From Lacipirellula limnantheis (lineage in GTDB: Bacteria > Planctomycetota > Planctomycetia > Pirellulales > Lacipirellulaceae), in assembly GCF_007746075.1 (NCBI RefSeq), contig NZ_CP036339.1:6628028-6692027 (forward strand): a stretch of DNA of 64,000 bases, read 5' to 3'. A model generated the notes under the pieces. It was not told the origin of the DNA. It saw only the letters and a program-made list of their open reading frames with translations, and ran no database searches. Positions 57,001-64,000 of this stretch are shown here, piece after piece. Made by a program: the position numbers and the translations under genes. The first letter of the stretch is position 1; each line of letters starts with the position of its first letter.

Positions 57001-57389
57001 GCATTCTGGTGCTGTTCGGCATGGTGAAGAAGGCCTCGATTCTGCAGGTCGACCACATCAACCAGTTGCGCGCCGCAGGGCTGCCGCGGACCGAGGCGAT
57101 CTTCCAGGGAAATCGCGATCGCCTGCGGCCGATCTTGATGACGGCCGTCGCATTCGTCGCCGGCATGGTGCCGCTCTTGATCGCCACCGGCCCTGGGGCC
57201 GAAGAACGGCGGTCGATCGCGGTACTCGTCGTCGGCGGGCAGGCCCTGTCGCTGCTGCTGACGCTGCTGGCGGTGCCGGTGATTTACTCGCTGCTGGACG
57301 ACCTGAGCGAGTTTTTTGTGCGGCGGCGAGCGGTGGAAGCCCCGCCGCAGGTCCCCCCGATTCTCGCCCGAAACGCTGCTCCGGGGTGA
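54012..57389 (+). CDS. RND multidrug/hydrophobic efflux pump (AcrB/MexB-like, HAE1)
   Basis: 1125 aa inner-membrane transporter with twelve predicted helices and two large periplasmic loops. Proton-relay residues are present: Asp400-Asp401 in GVVIDDAIIVLEN (TM4) and Lys1006 in FGMVKKASIL (TM10). Between TM6 and TM7, residues 501-525 are translated from a 75-base palindromic repeat, so the cytoplasmic loop is longer than usual (GAGKEEGVGSLLRLETSASQ and on). No outer-membrane factor gene is next to it. The substrate is unknown. Confidence 0.95.
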   Translation: MQWLARVCVERPVFALMLIAAVVVAGAAAYPQLGIDRFPNIDLPSIRVATNYPGAAAAEVESEVTQPLEDAVATVAGIDELRSLSNDGVSMLIITFRLDVNIGVASQDVRDAVNSVLNRLPPGIDPPVVQKQDLDASPIMTLAVFGEREPRELYVLADRSVKSIIESARGVGQVMIEGASDRAIQIDLDADRLAAHRTSVMQVYDAIASQNAEIPAGRVDAGFREMSLRTLGRLPNSRDFNDLVVSTVGDVPLRIGDLGRAVDLTKERRSLALFDGQPAVVLQVQRQSGENTVEVIDAVKQRLTKVRELLPPDVRVEILQDQSRYIRAALHEIQNHLVIGSLMASVIVLLFMRSWRSTIIAAVAIPTSIVGAFAVMKAMDFTLNNVTMLALVLMVGVVIDDAIIVLENIFRVIEEQRLEPKRAAILGTQEIGLAVLATTISLVIVFLPVSFLSSVTGRLLYEFGITSTVAVMISMLVSFSLTPMMCSRMLKPPQGAGKEEGVGSLLRLETSASQGAHQSQKIPDPVHAAERGEVASRRGFYRYIENFYMWCLRLSMRQRWFILTLSAVVIAANVPLYHMVQQDYIPTDVDEGEFEVRISAPEGTSITAMEQMIEAVEPKVREVPGVVHVLSTVSGSSPRGTSQASMYVRLDDLEGRVFSFGRLWRGVLDGDPAAAFRGNYNQRDKMREVRSIVAAHPELRASVRNLTSFRQGAPVDLDFVVTGPDLLELANFTDRLRDRIAAELPGLVDVDSTLRMDKPNLLAHIDRQRAAALGVDVREIADTLRIAVGGDDRVSRYYDSQADDAYDVELRLRGVDRADPRDISQLYVRTANPRAVNAANRTTPAPEPTLVPGLGYEAGAFPLTRLDNVVSFEETFSPSRIDRLDRLRMAAVRANLAPGYALAEQARQVQLIAEDMGLPPGYSTRVVGGARELQTTLDEFLWTCALSFVCMYIVLAAQYEHLIHPLTILISLPIAIPFGLFSLWLGGESLNLYSALGILVLFGMVKKASILQVDHINQLRAAGLPRTEAIFQGNRDRLRPILMTAVAFVAGMVPLLIATGPGAEERRSIAVLVVGGQALSLLLTLLAVPVIYSLLDDLSEFFVRRRAVEAPPQVPPILARNAAPG
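55512..55586. repeat. REP-C 75-base palindromic element inside the RND pump gene
   Basis: 25-base arms (55512-55536, GGGGTCGGGAGCCTTTTGCG then ACTGG; 55562-55586 the complement with two mismatches) around a 25-base spacer. It begins exactly at a codon boundary and is 25 codons long, so the frame is kept. It is homologous to 17978-18052. Confidence 0.92.
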
Positions 57390-57531
57390 TGCAGCGCGCC
57401 TCGGCCGCTTGCCCCGCGACCGCTCCATTAGTAGCCTGTTGCTATCTCCCTCGACGCCACGGCTGAGCCTTCAGGCGCGGGTCGTCGCTCCTCCGTCCGC
57501 CTCCGTGCAAAGACTCTCAAGGAACCCTGCA

Positions 57532-58191
57532 ATGAAGTTTACCCTCACCTGCGCCGCGCTGCTCGTCGGCCTCGCCCTGATGCCAGCGGCCCGCGCGGCC
57601 GACGCTCCTAAACCAGACAAGGATGGCTGGTACCAACTGTTCAACGGCAAGAACCTCGACGGCTGGAAGGTTTCGGAAGATCATCCGGAAACGTTCGAGG
57701 TGGTCGACGGCGAGATCGTCGCCCACGGCGAAGCAGCGCATCTGTTCTACGACGGGCCGGTTGAGAACCACAACTTCAAAGACTTCGAATACGAATGCGA
57801 AGTTTTGACGAAGCCAAAAGCCAACTCGGGGATGTACTTCCACACGAAGTACCAGCCCAAGAGCTGGCCGACCACCGGCATCGAAGTGCAGGTGAACCAG
57901 ACTCACGGCGATCCCAAGAAGACCGGCAGCCTCTACAACATCAAGAACGTGATGGACAAATCGCCGGCGAAGGACAACGAATGGTTCACGCAGAACATCA
58001 CCGTGAAGGGAAACCACGTGACGGTGAAGGTCAACGGCAAGGTCGTCAACGAATGGACCCAGCCCGATGACTTCAAGCGCGAGGATGGCTGGGACGACGC
58101 CAAGATCGGCTCGGGGACGTTCGCCCTGCAGGGGCACGATCCGGACAGCGAGACGCACTACCGCTCGGTGAAGGTGAAGCCGCTGAAGTAA
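57532..58191 (+). CDS. Secreted DUF1080 (3-keto-disaccharide hydrolase-like) protein
   Basis: 219 aa. Signal peptide (LTCAALLVGLALMPAARA) followed by one concanavalin-like DUF1080 domain: GWYQLFNGKNLDGWKV, GEIVAHGEAAHLFYD, YECEVLTKPKANSGMYFHT and the ending HYRSVKVKPLK. Such proteins are very numerous in planctomycetes and some hydrolyse 3-keto-glycosides. No partner dehydrogenase is nearby. Confidence 0.92.
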   Translation: MKFTLTCAALLVGLALMPAARAADAPKPDKDGWYQLFNGKNLDGWKVSEDHPETFEVVDGEIVAHGEAAHLFYDGPVENHNFKDFEYECEVLTKPKANSGMYFHTKYQPKSWPTTGIEVQVNQTHGDPKKTGSLYNIKNVMDKSPAKDNEWFTQNITVKGNHVTVKVNGKVVNEWTQPDDFKREDGWDDAKIGSGTFALQGHDPDSETHYRSVKVKPLK

Positions 58192-58216
58192 GCTATTCGT
58201 TAACTTGATTGCAAAG

Positions 58217-58255
58217 ATCGCGGCCGGCAAACTTCTGCCGGCCGCGATAGTTTTA
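58217..58255 (+). terminator. Rho-independent terminator of the DUF1080 gene
   Basis: A perfect 13-bp stem, ATCGCGGCCGGCA and TGCCGGCCGCGAT, with a six-base loop, then AGTTTTA. It is 26 bases after the stop codon. Confidence 0.85.
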
Positions 58256-58281
58256 GGCCGCGAGCAAGGTATGATTGAGTA

Positions 58282-58560
58282 ATGCTCAACGCGCCCGGCC
58301 AAGACTGGTCTCTTTACGAGTCGCTAACTCGCGACGCTGACGCTGCCTGGGCGCGAGATCAAACGCCTGCCGATCGGTGGGAACTCTACGCGAGTTTATT
58401 CAATCTGGTCTTCCCGCGATGCCAGGCTCACGAGGGAAGTAAACAGCTGGAGGAGAGACGCTGGGAATCAAAGTTAGCGATTCGCGAAAAGATGGTTGCT
58501 GCCTTTGGAATCTCAGACCGACTTCGACGTGACCGATCTCCTGCAAATCACGCTTCTTGA
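58282..58560 (+). CDS. Small hypothetical protein preceding a nucleotidyltransferase
   Basis: 92 aa, helical and charged (YESLTRDADAAWARDQTPAD, EERRWESKLAIREKMVAAFG). Its end overlaps the next gene by up to 65 bases, so the two are probably co-translated. A two-gene layout with a small partner and a nucleotidyltransferase-fold protein is seen in some toxin-antitoxin and AbiE-like systems; the similarity here is of layout only. Confidence 0.6.
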   Translation: MLNAPGQDWSLYESLTRDADAAWARDQTPADRWELYASLFNLVFPRCQAHEGSKQLEERRWESKLAIREKMVAAFGISDRLRRDRSPANHAS

Positions 58561-59092
58561 AGCGGTCCGCTGGCTTGAATCTCGCGACATTCGCTACGCA
58601 CTTATCGGCGGATTAGCAACGTCTCTACGCGGCCAAGCGCGCGTGACTGCAGACGTTGATCTCGTCATCGCGACAGACCTGCCAGAAGCCCTAGCCCTCG
58701 TGAACGAGCTTCCGCAGACGGCGTTTGCACCGCTGTTCGACAACGTGGCGGACGTGGTGCAGCGCGCGTTCATCCTACCGCTACGTCATCGCGTGACAGG
58801 AGTGAAGGTCGACGTCGCCATTGGACTCTCCGGATTCGAGCAGCTGGCCGTGTCGCGAGCAGAGCCAATCGAGCTCTTCAGCCATCCCGTGGCCACGGCG
58901 ACGACCGAGGACCTGCTCATCATGAAGACGCTTGCCGGAAGACCGCAAGACGACCAGGATTTGAGAGGATTGTTAATCGCCCAGCGCGATCACATTGACT
59001 GGAAATACTGTTTACAAACGGCGGCAGACCTCGGGGATGCCGTCGGCCAAGATCTGGCGGGACGACTTCAGCGCCTTAGGGACGAACGCTAA
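58496..59092 (+). CDS. Nucleotidyltransferase-fold protein (AbiEii/MNT-like)
   Basis: Up to 198 aa. The core has IRYALIGGLATSLRGQARVT followed by ADVDLVIATD, i.e. the GG...S and D-x-D motifs of the nucleotidyltransferase fold; a third acidic residue may be in KVDVAIGLSG. The start is uncertain: TTG at 58496 or GTG at 58529. It could be an AbiEii-type or a housekeeping-type transferase; the partner gene upstream argues for a module. Confidence 0.7.
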   Translation: MLPLESQTDFDVTDLLQITLLEAVRWLESRDIRYALIGGLATSLRGQARVTADVDLVIATDLPEALALVNELPQTAFAPLFDNVADVVQRAFILPLRHRVTGVKVDVAIGLSGFEQLAVSRAEPIELFSHPVATATTEDLLIMKTLAGRPQDDQDLRGLLIAQRDHIDWKYCLQTAADLGDAVGQDLAGRLQRLRDER

Positions 59093-59261
59093 GCGACGTC
59101 TCATTTGATCCGAACCATTCATGCTACGAGTAAGGCGTGGCGTGCCGGCCGGAATGTCAGCTCCGGCAATCGAACTCGCGGCGTTTGGTTGCGCGGACTT
59201 TTCTGGCGGTAAGTGAGTCGAGTTGGCGACGTTCGAGCTTTGGCAGAAAGCACGCATCAAT

Positions 59262-59296
59262 GAAAACGGGGCCGACGTGAAGCGTCGGCCCCGTAT
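59262..59296 (-). terminator. Rho-independent terminator of the surface-protein gene at 59404
   Basis: A perfect 12-bp stem (ACGGGGCCGACG / CGTCGGCCCCGT) with a five-base loop, followed on the minus strand by TTTT. It lies about 110 bases downstream of that gene's stop. Confidence 0.85.
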
Positions 59297-59403
59297 CGAG
59301 TTCGTGACTTTCGCTCGCGTCCCAACGGTGGATCCGCGACGCACGCCGTCAGCGGCAGGAGCGGCTTGCCTTCTGGGCAGAGCCGGATCCGAGCGCGCTT
59401 GCC

Positions 59404-60552
59404 TTACGGCGTGCTGATCACCTCCTCCGACGACGACGGATTCCCCGCGGCAGCGTCCTGCGGCTGTTGCAGGCGAGCGGTGAACCAGGTTTGCTGCACG
59501 CCGTTGGGCGCCGTGACGTTCACTTCGCCGGTGGATGACGTCAGCGCCTGGAGCGACGCGGAGAACTGCAACTCCGGCGTCGAGACGACGTTCCAAGTCG
59601 CCAGTTGCGTTGCGCGGTCGACCGTGCCGGTGATATTCTCGGTAAGGTTGTCGTCGGCGTTGTAGTAAACGCCTTTGATCTCTCCGGCTTTGCTCACGGC
59701 CAGCTGCAGGAGTTCCTTCTCGCCGCCAGCGGGAGGCTCGAGCGCGTAGACGCCGAGCGACAGCCAATCGCCCCCAGCGGCCGATTGGTCGTCGGCCGCC
59801 ACGTTGGCCGCCAGCGGCGACTCGGGCGACACGCTCTGCGCCGTCGAGTCGTCTTCGTCGTCAGGCGCTTCGTTCACCACGGTGGTCGAGTAGTCGCCGC
59901 CGTCGTCGTAGGCCGCGGCTCCGATCCAAGCGGTCGTCGCGGCCAGGCCTGCCGCCGCCCACGCATCGGCGTGCGGGTGCGTGTACTGCCAGGCGTTGGG
60001 GTGGTCGGCGTACCAACCCGCTGAGAAGGGCTCGTTGCCCGCGTTGAATTTGTTCACCCAGTTTTGGGCATTGTCTCGCAACTCGCCGGCCCGCTGAGAC
60101 GCCTGCTCGCCCGCGCGGCCGTCGCCGCGATCGCCTGGTCCGTGGTCCGCAACGCCGCGGGCGCCGTCAGGCGGCAGACCGAGGAATTGCTGAAGTTGCT
60201 TTTCACCCTTCGCGCCGTCGGCCACCGATCGCGTTCCCTCGCCGGCCAAACCATCCTCTCTGCCAAGCCCGCCGTTGAGTCGATCGCCGGCGCCTAGCCC
60301 GCCATTGAGGTGGTCTCCGCCGTCGAGTCCGCCGCCGATGGCTCCGCCCAGATCGCCGCGTTGGCGGTCGCCCACATCGCCGGGACCGCGCCCGGCGCCG
60401 CCTCCGCGGAACTGGCCTCCGCCGCCGCTGAACGCACGACCGCCGCCTCCGCCTCCGCCGCCCCGACCGCCGCGGGCCTCGACCTTCGCCACAATCACGA
60501 CCATGGCCAGGCAAGCCATGACGATGGTCATTCCCAAAGAACGCTTTGACAT
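59404..60552 (-). CDS. Secreted Gly/Asp-rich surface protein (paralog 1)
   Basis: 382 aa. Signal peptide (GMTIVMACLAMVVIVAKVEA), then about 110 residues of Gly-rich low complexity (RGGRGGGGGGGGRAFSGGGG, GGDHLNGGLGAGDRLNGGLG), then a segment with WYADHPNAWQYTHPHADAWA and an acidic linker. The last about 110 residues form a domain (GDWLSLGVYALEPPAGG, LQLAVSKAGEIKGVYYNADD) shared with the next upstream gene. Proteins of this kind are often named mu-protocadherin-like in planctomycetes. Function unknown. Confidence 0.85.
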   Translation of the reverse strand: MSKRSLGMTIVMACLAMVVIVAKVEARGGRGGGGGGGGRAFSGGGGQFRGGGAGRGPGDVGDRQRGDLGGAIGGGLDGGDHLNGGLGAGDRLNGGLGREDGLAGEGTRSVADGAKGEKQLQQFLGLPPDGARGVADHGPGDRGDGRAGEQASQRAGELRDNAQNWVNKFNAGNEPFSAGWYADHPNAWQYTHPHADAWAAAGLAATTAWIGAAAYDDGGDYSTTVVNEAPDDEDDSTAQSVSPESPLAANVAADDQSAAGGDWLSLGVYALEPPAGGEKELLQLAVSKAGEIKGVYYNADDNLTENITGTVDRATQLATWNVVSTPELQFSASLQALTSSTGEVNVTAPNGVQQTWFTARLQQPQDAAAGNPSSSEEVISTP

Positions 60553-60642
60553 CTGAATTGCCTCAAGAGAAGAATTTGCGGACTCCCTGGACAGTCCTGC
60601 CCAGGAAGTCCGTACCTGAATGTGAAATCGATTCGCTGCCGG

Positions 60643-61539
60643 TTACTCCGTTGGTTGCTTCAGTCTGGCCGAAGTCCACGTCTCTTTCTCGCCATCGGCC
60701 AGCGTCACTTCGACTGGACCTTCGCCGCTGGTGAGGGTCTTGAGCGGCGCCGAGAACGCGACATCCTTATTGGCGTCGACTTTCCAATAAGCGTTGTTGG
60801 TTTCGCGATCGACCTCGCCAACGAGATTCGAGCTTTCGTCGGTCGCCTTCGAGTAAGCAACGCCTTCGAGCGTCCCATCGCGGCGGAGAGCGAGTTGCAC
60901 TAGCTGCTCGCCTCCCTCGGCGGGGGGCTCCAATGCGAAGACGCCCAGCGGCAACCAATCGCCGGCGGGCTGGTTCTCGTCGCTCGAGGCCGTTTCGTCC
61001 GCGTTGTAGTTTGCAGCGAGCACCGGCGATTGGTCGATCGTCGTCACGGCGGGCTGGTTCGCGGCCGGCGCGGCCGTGACGTTAGCGTCGCCCGCGTTCC
61101 AGCCAAGCCACGAGTTCACCGTGTCGAGCCCGGCCCAGCCCCACAGGCCGCCGGCGAGATAGTTGTATCGCCAAGCGCCGGGATGGCCGGCGTACCACTC
61201 ATTCGTGAACGGACGATCCAGGCCGTGGCGGCCGTTCACCCAGCCTTGGGCGTCGTGATGCCAACCGCGATGTGCGTCATGATGATCGGCGTGGTGCTCG
61301 CTTGAATGGTGGTGTTCGCTGGAGTGATGATGTTCGCTGCTGTGATGCTCGGCATGGTGCTCGCCGTGATGCTCGCCCCCCTTGTGCTCGCCCCACTTGT
61401 GCTCGCCGCCGTGGTGCCCGCCGCCGTGCCCGCCCCCGTGCCCGCCGCCATGTCCGCCGCGAGCTTGGACCGTGGCAGCCATCACCGTGGCGCTCATGAA
61501 CGACGCCGCTAATACGTACCGTGGAATCCGCTTCAACAT
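60643..61539 (-). CDS. Secreted His/Gly-rich surface protein (paralog 2)
   Basis: 298 aa from MLKRIPRYVLAASFMSATVM, a signal peptide. The next about 70 residues are extremely His/Gly-rich (GGHGGGHGGGHGGGHHGGEH, HHSSEHHHSSEHHADHHDAH), suggesting metal binding. WYAGHPGAWRYN and the C-terminal domain (GDWLPLGVFALEPPAEGG, QLALRRDGTLEGVAYSKATD) align with paralog 1. An ATG at 61671 was rejected since it precedes the signal peptide. The 90-base spacer to paralog 1 holds a small hairpin. Confidence 0.85.
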   Translation of the reverse strand: MLKRIPRYVLAASFMSATVMAATVQARGGHGGGHGGGHGGGHHGGEHKWGEHKGGEHHGEHHAEHHSSEHHHSSEHHHSSEHHADHHDAHRGWHHDAQGWVNGRHGLDRPFTNEWYAGHPGAWRYNYLAGGLWGWAGLDTVNSWLGWNAGDANVTAAPAANQPAVTTIDQSPVLAANYNADETASSDENQPAGDWLPLGVFALEPPAEGGEQLVQLALRRDGTLEGVAYSKATDESSNLVGEVDRETNNAYWKVDANKDVAFSAPLKTLTSGEGPVEVTLADGEKETWTSARLKQPTE

Positions 61540-61834
61540 GAATACCCCCCGTGCCGACAGTTCGGCGCCCTCGAGAAAAAAGTGGTGAGAAGTGGATGGG
61601 GTTCGTCGCGTGCGACGAGCCTGCAGAAAAGCGCGCTGACAAGGCCCGCCGACTAACCGATCGCCGGGCATAACGAAACCCTAGGTCAGAAATGCAAGGC
61701 AGGAGGCGTCCCACGACCACGACGGAGCGCGGGTCGTAGCGATTGCGAGGGGTAGCTCTAGTCGTTGGGCGTGAATTTCGCGAAAATGAATGCCCGCCCT
61801 TCCCCGCCACCCGCGCGATTCAGGAACGCTCGTC

Positions 61835-62869
61835 ATGGAATACCGACGCCTCGGCCACTCTGGTTTCACCGTCCCCGCCCTCACGTTCGGCACCGGCACG
61901 TTCGGCGGCGGATCAGAGTTCTTTAAAGCTTGGGGGGAGACCGACGTTCAAGAAGCGTCGCGGCTGGTCGACATTTGTCTCGACGCTGGCCTGACGATGT
62001 TCGATTCGGCCGACGTCTATTCCAACGGTCTGGCCGAGGAGATTCTGGGGCAAGCGATCAAGGGACGCCGCGAGCGCGTGCTCATCTCCACCAAGGCGAC
62101 CTTTCGCTCAGGCGACGGTCCCAACGACGTCGGTTCGTCGCGATTCCATCTCGTGGAGGCCGTGGAATCAGCGCTGCGCCGCCTCGGAACGGAGTACATC
62201 GACCTGTTCCAGCTCCATACGTTCGATGCGTTGACGCCTGTCGAAGAAACGCTTGGAACGCTCGACGATTTGGTTCGCGCCGGCAAGATTCGCTACATCG
62301 GCTGTTCCAACTTTGGGGGTTGGCAGCTGATGAAGTCGCTAGCCGCGAGCGATCGCTATGGCTGGAGCCGCTACGTCGCGCATCAGGCGTATTATTCGTT
62401 GGTCGGTCGCGACTACGAATGGGAGCTCATGCCCCTGGCGATCGATCAGGGCGTTGGCGCCGTCGTCTGGAGTCCGTTGGGCTGGGGCCGGCTGACGGGG
62501 AAGATTCGCCGGGGGACGCCGATCCCCCCGGGGAGCCGCCTGCAAAACCAAAGCGTTCTCGACGCCGGCCCCGCCGTGCCGATGGAGCGTCTCTATGCGG
62601 TCGTCGACGTCCTCGACGAGGTCGCCGCGGAAACGGGAAAGAGCGTGCCGCAGATTGCCTTGAACTGGCTGCTGCAACGCCCCACGGTAGCGACGGTCGT
62701 CATCGGCGCTCGCAACGAAGAGCAACTGCGGCAGAACATTGGGGCGGTCGGTTGGAGCCTGACTCCTGAGCAAATCGACAGACTCGACGCCGCCAGCGAC
62801 GTCACGCCAGCGTATCCGTGCTGGCACCAGCGGGTCCACTTTTCGGAGCGGAATCCGAAGCCTGTTTGA
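61835..62869 (+). CDS. Aldo/keto reductase
   Basis: 344 aa NADPH-dependent oxidoreductase, (beta/alpha)8 fold. N-terminus MEYRRLGHSGFTVPALTFGT. Catalytic tetrad: Asp and Tyr in DSADVYSNGLAE, Lys in VLISTKATF, His in LFQLHTFDA. The C-terminal NADP site is VVIGARNEEQLRQNIGAVGW. Most like the YajO/Tas-type group. Substrate unknown. Confidence 0.94.
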   Translation: MEYRRLGHSGFTVPALTFGTGTFGGGSEFFKAWGETDVQEASRLVDICLDAGLTMFDSADVYSNGLAEEILGQAIKGRRERVLISTKATFRSGDGPNDVGSSRFHLVEAVESALRRLGTEYIDLFQLHTFDALTPVEETLGTLDDLVRAGKIRYIGCSNFGGWQLMKSLAASDRYGWSRYVAHQAYYSLVGRDYEWELMPLAIDQGVGAVVWSPLGWGRLTGKIRRGTPIPPGSRLQNQSVLDAGPAVPMERLYAVVDVLDEVAAETGKSVPQIALNWLLQRPTVATVVIGARNEEQLRQNIGAVGWSLTPEQIDRLDAASDVTPAYPCWHQRVHFSERNPKPV

Positions 62870-63086
62870 ATCAAGTTCGTCGGCGTAGAGCGGTGATTGC
62901 ACGACGTCGTCGGCCGTTGCATTTCTCGACACGGCACGTCGCAGGTTTCAACGTGCGTGCATCCTTCGCTCCGTCATTGGCCGCGGTGGAATGGGATTTG
63001 GGCTCGTCGGCGCCTGACTTGCGTACAATGGAGGGGCCGGTCGCGCTGCGCCAATTCCTACCCTACATTTCTGAGCGGTCTCCTCC

Positions 63087-64000
63087 ATGCCCTGCCGTCG
63101 CCTCGTGCCGTCGCTGATTGTGTTGGCTCTGTGCGGCGCTGAACAGGTTTTGCATTCTACGACTGAACACGAACTCAACGCGGCGGAGATGGAAGTTGGC
63201 GCCGGCCTGGGGACGTTTCAACCGGTGGCGGTCACTCCCGCGGGGCAGAAGTCGATTGACAAAGGGATGAAGTGGCTCCTCGGCGCCATGCGGGAAGACG
63301 GAAAGATCGGCGCGGACGAGAATTATCCGCCCGATCCGAGCTGCACGGCCATGCTCGGACTCGCGCTCTTGGCCGAGGGCAATACGCCGTACGGCGGTCC
63401 GCATGCCGACGAGCTGCGTCGCGTGCTCGACGCCGTGTTGAACATGTGCAATGCGCTGCCGCGCGGAGCGCGCCGCCCAGGCCGGACGACGCTTGTGCAG
63501 CACAAAATTGGGCTGAACGCCGATCGATTTCTCGCGGCGGTGTTTCTCAGCGAAATCATCGGCGAGACGGGCGACGCCGACAACGACGTCCGCCAGACGC
63601 TTGAGCGATTGGTGCAAGACATCAGCGACACGCAAGGCGCTGACGGCACTTGGGGAAACGAAAGCTGGGCGCCGGTGTTAGGGACGGTGCTCGGTTGGGA
63701 GAGCTTGCGCAACAGCGCCTCGTGCGGCATGAAGGTCGACGCCTCGGCGCAGCAGGTTGGCGAAGCATTGCTCAAGCAGCTCCGCCTCAAACTACAATCG
63801 CAAGAAGGCTGGATGCACGACTTCTACAAAAACGCTTCCAGCATTCGCGTGCTCTATTCGATGGGCTATCGTGACGACCCGCTCTACAAGCAATCGTTGG
63901 AGCGCACGATCTTCACCGCACAGAAAGACGAACGCCCGTTCAAGGAAGCGGGCGGCGAGGAGTATCTCGCATTCTTCCTGGTAAGCGAGTGCCTGTTGCA
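63087..64000 (+). CDS. Prenyltransferase/squalene-oxidase-repeat protein, 5' part
   Basis: 304 codons are in the window and the frame is still open at the right edge. A short signal-like N-terminus (CRRLVPSLIVLALCG) precedes helical repeats. QGADGTWGNESWAP is a QW-type motif of terpene cyclases/prenyltransferases. Many planctomycete proteins of this architecture are not true cyclases, so no reaction is assigned. Confidence 0.8.
   Translation, partial: MPCRRLVPSLIVLALCGAEQVLHSTTEHELNAAEMEVGAGLGTFQPVAVTPAGQKSIDKGMKWLLGAMREDGKIGADENYPPDPSCTAMLGLALLAEGNTPYGGPHADELRRVLDAVLNMCNALPRGARRPGRTTLVQHKIGLNADRFLAAVFLSEIIGETGDADNDVRQTLERLVQDISDTQGADGTWGNESWAPVLGTVLGWESLRNSASCGMKVDASAQQVGEALLKQLRLKLQSQEGWMHDFYKNASSIRVLYSMGYRDDPLYKQSLERTIFTAQKDERPFKEAGGEEYLAFFLVSECLL

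Overview
The window looks like chromosome from a planctomycete, probably of the order Pirellulales. Evidence: GC-rich DNA, a PEP-CTERM-tagged secreted protein, a DUF1080-type secreted hydrolase, His/Gly-rich surface proteins, and an EF-Tu with the unusual switch I sequence I associate with Rhodopirellula-like planctomycetes. No species can be named from sequence alone.

Region 1 (1-15.7 kb, minus strand) is one long ribosomal protein block fusing the S10, spc and alpha operons: rpsJ-rplC-rplD-rplW-rplB-rpsS-rplV-rpsC-rplP-rpmC-rpsQ-rplN-rplX-rplE-rpsN-rpsH-rplF-rplR-rpsE-rplO-secY-adk-map-rpmJ-rpsM-rpsK-rpsD (rpsD runs off the left edge). A strong promoter sits in front of rpsJ. rpmD (L30) and infA are missing from their usual places, and rpsC and rplP overlap by 62 bases. 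Region 2 (15.7-20.4 kb) is accessory: a broken REP-associated transposase flanked by its palindromes, then a GntR/ABC-ATPase/membrane-protein operon, then repeat-rich DNA with no convincing gene. Region 3 (20.4-38.6 kb, minus strand) is the second informational block: four tRNAs (Thr, Tyr, Gly, Thr)-tuf-tRNA-Trp-secE-nusG-rplK-rplA-rplJ-rplL-rpoB-rpoC, then rpsL-rpsG and fusA. Region 4 (39-49.4 kb) is accessory: PEP-CTERM protein, BNR sialidase, tandem repeats, a run of small hypothetical proteins with an MtfA-like peptidase, a dihydrofolate-reductase-like protein and an AlkD-like protein. Region 5 (49.5-57.4 kb) is an arsenic operon (arsR-arsM-acr3-arsC, the last three coupled by one-base stop/start overlaps) followed by a two-gene RND efflux system. 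Region 6 (57.5-64 kb) has a DUF1080 protein, a possible two-gene nucleotidyltransferase module, two paralogous surface proteins, an aldo/keto reductase and the start of a terpene-cyclase-like protein.

The most striking signal is not a gene. Many spacers of the translation operons are filled, often from stop codon to next start codon, by inverted arrays of short tandem repeats. One array is of heptamers resembling GCTGACA, another of octamers GTGAGTAA, and single examples have unrelated units (GGAGTCA, TGACGAAT-like, CCAAGGACG). The architecture (array, spacer, inverted array) is the same while the unit differs, so each could fold the intergenic mRNA into a long hairpin next to ribosome binding sites. 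A separate 75-base palindromic element (25-base arms, 25-base spacer) occurs between two genes of the ABC operon and, as exactly 25 codons, inside the RND pump gene. A heptamer array also forms the 3' end and stop codon of the RND adaptor gene.
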